The notes under the pieces are model-generated. The model worked only from the letters and a program-made list of their open reading frames with translations, ran no database searches and was not told the DNA's origin. Below are positions 58,310 through 64,000 of a DNA stretch of 64,000 nucleotides, piece after piece; the stretch's first letter is position 1, and each line of letters starts with the position of its first letter. Source of the stretch: Rhodospirillales bacterium URHD0017 (GTDB lineage: Bacteria > Pseudomonadota > Alphaproteobacteria > Reyranellales > Reyranellaceae); contig FODP01000024.1 in the NCBI GenBank assembly GCA_900110395.1, positions 36,821 to 100,820 of the forward strand, written 5' to 3'. A program made the position numbers and the translations under genes.

Positions 58310-58367
58310 AATCGAACCGGCATACGCGGATTTGCAGTCCGCTGCATCACCACTCTGCCACCAGGCC
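58294..58367 (-). tRNA. tRNA-Cys (anticodon GCA)
   Basis: The minus strand forms a full cloverleaf with acceptor GGCCTGG/CCAGGCC, anticodon loop CTGCAAA with GCA, T-loop GGTTCGATTCC and encoded CCA. It is the integration target of the element at 43.8-58.3 kb. Confidence 0.96.
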
Positions 58368-58490
58368 GCACGAGGAGCGGCGGCTGCTATACCCATGCCA
58401 TGCAAGGAGAGCAAGCGGCTGCGGCCCCGAGGCCTTTGACGCTATTGTGCGCCACCGCCTATAAAACGCGCCATATCTAGAGGGCAGGGG

Positions 58491-59150
58491 ATGACGGACT
58501 TCACGCTCGCGCGCCGCAACATGGTCGACGGCCAACTCCGGCCGAACCGTGTGACCAACAGCCAGCTCCTGGCTGTCATTGGCGCGCTGCCGCGGGAAAA
58601 ATTCCTGCCCGACGGACTGCGCTCGGTGGCTTATTCCGACGAGGACGTGCCACTGGGCAACGGCCGCTTCCTGATGGAACCCATGGTACTGGCCCGACTT
58701 ATCCAGACCCTGCAGCCGCGCGAGACCGACCGCGCCCTGGTGGTGGCGTCCGGCCGCGGCTATGGCGCAGCACTATTGGCACGGCTCGTGAAGTCCGTCG
58801 TTGCCATCGAGAGCGACGCGGCCTTGGCCGCCGCCGCCGAGCGCACGGCCAAGGAACTGGGCATCGTCGGCATAGATCAGAAGGTCGGACCGCTGGAGGC
58901 CGGCGCCCCCGCGTCGGGGCCCTACGACGTCGTCCTGATCGAAGGCGCCGTGCGGCAGGTGCCGCCGGCAATCCTCGAGCAGCTTGTGGATGGCGGGCGG
59001 ATGGGGACCATCGTCGCCGGCCCGCCGGGCGCGCTGGGCAGCGCCCAGCTCTTCGTCAAGGAAGGCGGCGTGGCGTCCGGACGGCCGCTTTTCGATGCCG
59101 GAACGCCTGTGTTGCCGGGTTTCGCGCCACCGCCGCGCTTCACTTTCTGA
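58491..59150 (+). CDS. Protein-L-isoaspartate O-methyltransferase family protein
   Basis: The 219-aa SAM-dependent methyltransferase has ARRNMVDGQLRPNRVTN at the N-terminus, PREKFLPDGLRSVAYSDED and VVASGRGYGAALLARL as SAM site. The family repairs isoaspartyl residues, but this branch, often found before tolC in alphaproteobacteria, has a modified SAM loop, so its true substrate is open. ATG 58491 has an AGGGG site. TolC follows after 82 bases. Confidence 0.87.
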   Translation: MTDFTLARRNMVDGQLRPNRVTNSQLLAVIGALPREKFLPDGLRSVAYSDEDVPLGNGRFLMEPMVLARLIQTLQPRETDRALVVASGRGYGAALLARLVKSVVAIESDAALAAAAERTAKELGIVGIDQKVGPLEAGAPASGPYDVVLIEGAVRQVPPAILEQLVDGGRMGTIVAGPPGALGSAQLFVKEGGVASGRPLFDAGTPVLPGFAPPPRFTF

Positions 59151-59232
59151 TCGCCACCAGCAGGTCAGTAGTAGGACTAGGAAAGCGAAACTGACCGGTG
59201 TTAGGCTATCGGCCACAAATGAGGGTTCTTGA

Positions 59233-60681
59233 ATGCGTATCCGGCCCAGCTTGAGGCTCGCGCGCGCAACAGCGGTGTGCGCCCTCGCGGCCGGGTTGGG
59301 GGCCGCGTCGAATGCCTGGTCACAGAGCCTGATCGAGGCGCTGTCGACCACGTACAACAGCAATCCCGACCTGCTGGCGAGCCGCGCGCTCCTGCGGCAG
59401 ACCGATGAGTCGCTGGCCCAGGCCGTCGCCAACTGGCGGCCGAGGATCACCTTGTCGCTCGAGTACAACAAGATCGAGCAGGATTCCTTCCCGATCCGGA
59501 CGGCGCCGACCTTCTTCTTCCTGAACGGCCGGTTCACGACCTTGACGATGACCCAGCCGCTCTTCCGCGGTGGCAAGACCGTCTCGGAGACCAAGACGGC
59601 GCAGGCCAACATCCAGGCGCAGCGCGCGGCGCTCGCCGACACCGAGCAGAACGTGCTGCTGGCCGCGGTCACGTCCTACGCCGACCTGGTGCAGAACATC
59701 GCCATCGCCGATGCCCGTCGCAACAACGTGCGCGTGCTGATCCAGCAGTTGGACGCCACGCGCGAGCGCTTCCGCGTCGGCGAGCTCACCATCACCGACG
59801 TGTCGCAGGCCGAAGCCCGTCTCGAAGGCGCGCGTGCGGACCTGGTGCAGGCCGAGACGCAGGTGCGCATCGCCGAGGCAGCCTTCCAGCGCACCATAGG
59901 CCAGCGGCCGGGCCGGCTCGGCGAGATGCCGCTGATCGGCGGCCTGCCGGTCAGCGAAGAGGAGGCGATCTCGCTCGCCATGGACATGGGACCGCGTGCC
60001 GTATCGGCGCAGTACCGGATCTCGGCGGCGAGCTACAGCGTCAACACCGCCGTCGGTGACCTGCTGCCCCAGGTCAACCTGGTCGGCGTGGTGCAGTACC
60101 AGGCGGACCTGCAGGTCCCGACCGATCGCTACTACACCTACGGCGTGCGCCTGCAGGCAACCGTGCCGATCTATCAGAACGGCAGCGAATGGTCGCGCAT
60201 CCGCCAGGCCAAGGAGCTGGTCGCCCAGCGCCGCAACGAGCTCGACAGCGCGCGCCGCACGCAGGCCGAGAACGTGATCCGCGCCTGGCGCCAGCTCGAT
60301 TCGTCGCGCTCGCGCGTCACCTCGTTCGAGGCCCAGGTGCGCGCCAATGAAGTGGCGTTGAACGGCGTGCGCCAGGAAGCGCTGGTCGGTTCGCGCACGA
60401 CCCTGGACGTGTTGAACGCCGAGCAGGAACTCCTGAACGCGCAGGTCAACCTGGTGCAGGCACGACGTGACACGCAGGTTGCGTACTATGGCGTGCTGGC
60501 CGGCATCGGCCGGCTCACCGCGCGCAGCATGGCTTTGCCGGTCGAGTATTACGACGAAGAGCGTTATTATAACGAGGTGGGCTCCCGCTGGATCGGCTGG
60601 GGAACCGCCGGCGAGACGCAGGGCCCGCCGCCGGCACCAGCCCCGACGACCACGACCAGCGGTGGCTTCGGGAGCAAGTGA
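59233..60681 (+). CDS. tolC: TolC-family outer-membrane efflux protein
   Basis: The 482-aa protein has a signal peptide ending near SNAWSQ, then two repeats of the outer-membrane efflux domain (LIEALSTTYNSNPDLLASRA, later ALVGSRTTLDVLNAEQELLN). It forms the trimeric channel for type I secretion and drug efflux. The C-terminus is Pro- and Gly-rich. The popZ gene begins on its stop codon (TGATG). Confidence 0.92.
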   Translation: MRIRPSLRLARATAVCALAAGLGAASNAWSQSLIEALSTTYNSNPDLLASRALLRQTDESLAQAVANWRPRITLSLEYNKIEQDSFPIRTAPTFFFLNGRFTTLTMTQPLFRGGKTVSETKTAQANIQAQRAALADTEQNVLLAAVTSYADLVQNIAIADARRNNVRVLIQQLDATRERFRVGELTITDVSQAEARLEGARADLVQAETQVRIAEAAFQRTIGQRPGRLGEMPLIGGLPVSEEEAISLAMDMGPRAVSAQYRISAASYSVNTAVGDLLPQVNLVGVVQYQADLQVPTDRYYTYGVRLQATVPIYQNGSEWSRIRQAKELVAQRRNELDSARRTQAENVIRAWRQLDSSRSRVTSFEAQVRANEVALNGVRQEALVGSRTTLDVLNAEQELLNAQVNLVQARRDTQVAYYGVLAGIGRLTARSMALPVEYYDEERYYNEVGSRWIGWGTAGETQGPPPAPAPTTTTSGGFGSK

Positions 60682-61256
60682 TGGCTGACCCCAAGAACGC
60701 CAACGACCCGTCGATGGACGACATCCTGGCGTCGATCCGGAAGATCATCTCCGACGACGAGGCGCGCGCCCAGGTCGCCAGCCCGCAAGACACGATCCAG
60801 CAGGGGCCTTTCCGCCGGCCGGCCGTGGTGCCGCCGGCCGCCGGCCGCGACGACGTGCTGCTGCTCACCGACCTGATCGAGGAACCGAAGTCGGACGCCG
60901 TGCCGCCGCCGATCCCGCTGCCGCGCATCGATCCGGTGCGCGCCGCCGAGATGCCTCAGCCGTCGATCGAGCCGGCGCGGACCGCAGATGGGCCCGCCGA
61001 GTCCACGCTGGTCGCCGGCGGGGCCGCGACCACCACGGCAACCGCCTTTTCCCGACTGAACCAGGCGGTCCAGGACAGCGTGCCGATGCCGGCCGCCCCC
61101 GATCCCGGCCCGGTGGTCGGCACCGGCGGCAAGACGGTCGAGGAGCTGGTCAAGGAGACGTTGCGGCCGATGCTCAAGGAATGGCTCGACCAGAACCTGC
61201 CGCAGCTCGTCGAACGCTACGTCGAAAGGGAGATCGTCCGGCTGACCCGCCGCTGA
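60681..61256 (+). CDS. popZ: PopZ/DUF2497 polar organising protein
   Basis: The 191-aa protein starts with DPSMDDILASIRKIISDDEA and ends with VEELVKETLRPMLKEWLDQN and LVERYVEREIVRL. These are the two conserved ends of PopZ, joined by a long Pro-rich disordered middle. PopZ forms a polymer at the cell pole that holds the chromosome origin in alphaproteobacteria. It overlaps the tolC stop and is followed by a terminator. Confidence 0.9.
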   Translation: MADPKNANDPSMDDILASIRKIISDDEARAQVASPQDTIQQGPFRRPAVVPPAAGRDDVLLLTDLIEEPKSDAVPPPIPLPRIDPVRAAEMPQPSIEPARTADGPAESTLVAGGAATTTATAFSRLNQAVQDSVPMPAAPDPGPVVGTGGKTVEELVKETLRPMLKEWLDQNLPQLVERYVEREIVRLTRR

Positions 61257-61278
61257 CACCAGGCGCCCCGAGGAACCC

Positions 61279-61307
61279 AACGCCACGGCGCCATCCGTGG
61301 CGTTTTT
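61279..61307 (+). terminator. Intrinsic terminator after popZ
   Basis: AACGCCACGG and CCGTGGCGTT form a perfect 10-bp stem with a 6-base loop, followed by TTT. It ends the tolC-popZ transcript 22 bases after the stop. Confidence 0.85.
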
Positions 61308-61433
61308 CGTTATAAGGCAGAGACGTACACAAGCAGTATTTATAGGCTCTCTTAGGCAATTGGGTAACCTTTCGGGTACCCGAAACCGTCAGTGAGACGG
61401 ACGGTCCACAAGCGTCGCGGGTATGCTCGGACC

Positions 61434-62236
61434 ATGAAACTACCAACCGACGAGCAGCGTAAGGCCGGTTTTTACATGGCGCCGGCGCCTTTGCGCTCCT
61501 CGCAGCATTCGCAGCGTTCTACCGACCGGAGGGCGCCTGGCCGCTAGTAGCGTTGGCAATTGCTTCTGCGGTGGCTGCCAATATCGACAAGATACGCGGC
61601 CTCAAAGCAAGCGGCGCGGGTATAGAACTCGAGTGGACAATGCGAGCCGAAGCGGCGGTCACCGATATGCAAGAGATCGCTGCGAAGCTCTCCACCTTAG
61701 AGGCAGGCACTCAGAAGGTGCTGGCGGAACTCGAGGACCAGACCAAAGAGCTCGCCGGCCATATCGGTGGTGGAGATAGCTACCCGCTCGTACAAGTCGT
61801 CATTCGAGGGACGGATGGGACACTCGTTTTCATCGTTGAGTGTAAGGGTGAGTATCCGTTGCGAGGATTGCATCTTCGCTTAGTGGATGCGTCCGTAGCG
61901 CATCCTTGGCTCGCGCCAGGGACGTCAGCTGACCTCCCCTTCGTTGCGCCACGCACATTCGCGCCCCTAACAAACACAACTTTCGATGACGTGCGGCTTT
62001 CCGACTACGGCCGTCTCATCATTTCCTCTGATGCACTGAACGGTGTGATGTACCAGTTCCTGGACTATAAGAAGGACGACGGTGAGTGGCATTTTGCGTC
62101 CTGCGTGATCGCCCATGGGCGAGCGTTCAAGCACATGGATGACCCTAACTTCGGGCCGCAGCCTGATTGGGAGGGTGAAAGGATGCGACTCAGAAGAATC
62201 CCTTTGGAGCATGAGCCATCGGGCAAAATTCTGTGA
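61434..62236 (+). pseudogene. Membrane protein gene with a one-base frameshift
   Basis: ATG 61434 opens a frame (KLPTDEQRKAGFYM) that stops at 61548. A second frame continues without ATG to 62236. Joining them near 61478 by one added base gives a smooth N-terminal membrane segment (GAFALLAAFAAFYRPEGAWP) leading into the long frame. A single G lost in ATGG(G)CGCC would explain it. The downstream soluble domain (about 225 residues, coiled coil near AAKLSTLEAGTQKVLAELED) is not recognised. It is either a recent pseudogene or a sequencing error. Confidence 0.65.
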
Positions 62237-62249
62237 AGGCACCGCCAAA

Positions 62250-62753
62250 ATGAGCGACGATCAATTAATCATGGTGGTGAGCACAGCCTTCTCGGCGATT
62301 GCAACCATAGTCACTGCTTTTTTTACCGCGACAATGTGGTGGCGCGCCCGTGAGACGACGCGCGCATACCTGACCGGCGGCGGCGACGTTGAGAAGCAAG
62401 GAACGATTTTCCGCGTGGAAGTCGCAAACTATGGAAAAACGCCGGCTTATCTAGACACCTTTGAAGTCGGGTTTGCTCGGTCAGACACCGAGGTACAGAA
62501 GCCTCGGACGACAGCTTATGACTGGAAAGAATTTGACGACCGCATTGCTCCCGGAGGGCCAAAAGACCGAACGGTCATCGCGCGAGTTGATGTTGTACCT
62601 CCAGATGCAAAGGTTGTTTTTGGCACATTCGTTTACAGAGACGTTTGGCGGAAAGAACACAGGTTCCGGTTCGTGCTGGAAATTGTCGAAGGTCGTAGCC
62701 GTACCCGACCAGTCGTTGCGCATGTGCACGAAGACTTTAAGAAATGGGACTAA
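62250..62753 (+). CDS. Membrane-anchored hypothetical protein
   Basis: The 167-aa protein has one N-terminal membrane helix (IMVVSTAFSAIATIVTAFFT) and a soluble beta-rich domain (FRVEVANYGKTPAYLDTFEV). The layout resembles small stand-alone membrane proteins found in defence or mobile regions, but the family is not identified. ATG 62250 comes 13 bases after the frameshifted gene, so the two were probably an operon. Confidence 0.65.
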   Translation: MSDDQLIMVVSTAFSAIATIVTAFFTATMWWRARETTRAYLTGGGDVEKQGTIFRVEVANYGKTPAYLDTFEVGFARSDTEVQKPRTTAYDWKEFDDRIAPGGPKDRTVIARVDVVPPDAKVVFGTFVYRDVWRKEHRFRFVLEIVEGRSRTRPVVAHVHEDFKKWD

Positions 62754-62881
62754 TCAAGCCGCCTCGGCCATCGCCTCGCGCTGGATACGCGCCGCCGGCC
62801 CGGCGGTGACGACGTCGGGGACGACCCGCTCGAAGCACGGCGCGCTTGAAGCGTTTGCGTCGGCGGGACGTCCGCCGGCAC
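62754..62881 (-). other. Probable C-terminal gene fragment
   Basis: The minus strand reads a plausible protein end (FERVVPDVVTAGPAARIQRE, then AMAEAA and stop) with no start codon and no upstream continuation. It looks like the remnant of a broken gene that I cannot identify. Confidence 0.3.
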
Positions 62882-63136
62882 TTAATCTTGGTCGTGAGCA
62901 ATCATGTCGTTCGCGGCCGGTGGCGTTTCGAGCGCGTCGGCAACGTCGATCAGGTCCTCGCCGAAGGACCGCAAGCCTTCCTGACTTACGTTGCTGCGCG
63001 AGATGACGTTGCCATCCGGGGCCACGGCGATGACCAAGTGTGGGACCATGATCCCGCGTTCCTCGAACCGCTGACGGATAAGGGCGTCGGCCTCGCCGAG
63101 AACTTCCTCGAGGATATGTTCGAGAGTTGGCATCAT
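62882..63136 (-). CDS. Small hypothetical protein
   Basis: The 84-aa protein starts MMPTLEHILEEVLGEADALI and has RGIMVPHLVIAVAPDGNVIS, a normal soluble composition. I do not recognise it. Two adjacent ATGs (63136 and 63133) could serve; the frame is open upstream to 63205. Neighbours are decayed, so the gene may itself be non-functional. Confidence 0.45.
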   Translation of the reverse strand: MMPTLEHILEEVLGEADALIRQRFEERGIMVPHLVIAVAPDGNVISRSNVSQEGLRSFGEDLIDVADALETPPAANDMIAHDQD

Positions 63137-63214
63137 TCCGACTTGCTCAAAAAGCTCAGCCCCTTGCCACACGCTTGGCGTGCGACACATGCGGGGCCTA
63201 GCCACTCACTTTAG

Positions 63215-63691
63215 CGGACGCATGGCGAGGGCTTACACACCAGCCTACCGCGCTAGCCGGCCGCGATGGACTCGAACGCGGTAAGTCATCGGAGTTCATT
63301 GGAGGTAACCCCCGATTCGCAATTCGCGGGTCCGTGCCGGCCGACATAGGCTTTTCGGCAGCCGCTGTCGTGGTCTCCCAAGATAGAAGCAGCGGTCAGG
63401 CCCCACGCTCTCTTGCAACAGGGGCGTGGGGCCGCCGAAGCCGCCTTTTCGGCCGGCGTGACGTTGCCGCGCCATGCCCACAGCCGGGGCGACACCGCTC
63501 CAGCCCACAGCAAAACGGCCCGCCGAAGCGGGGGCTCCTTAGCCATCGCCCATGCGCATCTGCGGCCCATTGAAAGGCACGGGCATCGGCCGGCTGGCAA
63601 CGCCGCTGCAGTCGATCCAGTGCTGCATCGCGCACGCTTTCGCCCAGGTCGCGAGTGACAGACTGGGCCGCGGGTGACGAAGATACGAGGG
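63215..63691. other. Region without a recognisable gene
   Basis: No frame here looks like a real gene. It contains a hairpin with 9-bp arms (GGCCCCACG at 63399 and CGTGGGGCC at 63425) and a second GCCGAA/TTCGGC pair just after it. Neither has a T-tract. It may be debris from mobile elements. Confidence 0.5.
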
Positions 63692-63757
63692 CTAGGTGTG
63701 AGCTTTCAATAGGTTGTCCATCCGGCTCAGGCCGAGGAAGCTGATGTTGTCGAGACG
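63692..63757 (-). pseudogene. C-terminal remnant of an IS481-type transposase
   Basis: Twenty-one codons on the minus strand read ISFLGLSRMDNLLKAHT and a stop, close to the usual IS481 transposase end (LGL-R-NNLL-LH-). The frame is cut by a stop at its upstream side, near where the plus-strand IS481 begins. It suggests an old insertion disrupted by a newer one. Confidence 0.5.
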
Positions 63758-63781
63758 TCAACTGATCCTTGGGAGAGCCGA

Positions 63782-64000
63782 ATGGACATCCATAAGAATG
63801 CCCGCCTGACGCCGCACGGTCGAGAGCGGTTGGCCAAAATGATTCTTGGTGGGCAAACGCCGCAGTCCGCCAGTGAAGCCGCAGGCGTTTGCCCTCGCAC
63901 CGGCCGCAAATGGCGCGATCGCTTCGAGCAGGAAGGCCTGGCCGGGCTGCAGGATCGCAGCTCGCGGCCCAGGCGGCTGCGCCAGCCGACGCCGCCACAG
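63782..64000 (+). CDS. IS481-family transposase, N-terminal part
   Basis: From ATG 63782 a frame runs off the window end (73 codons visible). MDIHKNARLTPHGRERLAKM and AAGVCPRTGRKWRDRFEQEG are the IS481-family N-terminal HTH, followed by GLAGLQDRSSRPRRL, a near-invariant family stretch. The DDE catalytic domain should lie beyond the window. The left inverted repeat is probably near 63745, where TGTTGTCGAGACG begins, but the second end is not visible. Confidence 0.85.
   Translation, partial: MDIHKNARLTPHGRERLAKMILGGQTPQSASEAAGVCPRTGRKWRDRFEQEGLAGLQDRSSRPRRLRQPTPPQ

Noticed and set aside
1..64000. CRISPR arrays and rRNA genes
   Set aside because: No regularly spaced repeat arrays with unique spacers and no rRNA-like stretches were seen on either strand.

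Overview
The window is high-GC DNA from an alphaproteobacterium. The supporting evidence is an ExbB/ExbD/TonB operon next to a PepSY-type membrane protein, a PopZ (DUF2497) protein, the forms of the tRNA-Asn and tRNA-Cys genes, many tightly packed operons with 4-nt stop/start overlaps, and several Tat-type signals. A Reyranella-like or Rhodospirillales-like relative is my guess; nothing here proves the genus.

Layout. 1-2.3 kb: TonB-ExbB-ExbD energy transduction behind a truncated PepSY-associated membrane protein. 2.3-18.8 kb: ordinary chromosomal genes (VOC protein, acyl-CoA dehydrogenase with divergent LysR, S9 oligopeptidase, LysE exporter, Tat-tagged SDR with divergent TetR, M81 peptidase, MFS transporter, hisI, Zur-like regulator). 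18.8-24.7 kb: a RiPP cluster. Five precursors with nitrile-hydratase-type (NHLP) leaders lie on the minus strand, divergent from a leader-docking/YcaO fusion, a SagB-type dehydrogenase and a DUF952 protein; a sixth precursor survives only as a decayed remnant. 24.9-30.1 kb: a polyamine-type ABC transporter with an FAD amine oxidase. 30-35 kb: GST, metC, sseA and alanyl-tRNA editing genes. 35.3-39.8 kb: a LodA-type quinocofactor oxidase fused to a VWA domain, with its LodB flavoprotein. 39.7-43.5 kb: a minus-strand operon nudix-cysK-kynU-ribokinase, then tRNA-Asn.

43.8-58.3 kb is an integrative element inserted at the 3' end of tRNA-Cys and bounded by a 19-bp direct repeat. It carries a tyrosine integrase, an AlpA-like excisionase, a ribbon-helix-helix regulator, a primase-helicase module, a terminase-small-subunit-like protein and a complete type I restriction-modification system (HsdR/S/M). 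It has no capsid, tail or conjugation genes. The gene order resembles phage satellites of the PICI type. The HsdM subunit has an extra N-terminal XRE-type HTH, and a perfect palindrome lies at its promoter.

58.4-64 kb: an isoaspartate methyltransferase-like gene, a TolC-type outer-membrane protein and popZ, followed by a decaying region with a frameshifted membrane-protein gene, small hypothetical genes, a transposase remnant and the start of an IS481-family transposase cut by the window edge.

The most notable systems are the NHLP/TOMM RiPP locus, the satellite-like island with its HTH-HsdM fusion, and the LodA-VWA fusion. No rRNA genes or CRISPR arrays were seen.
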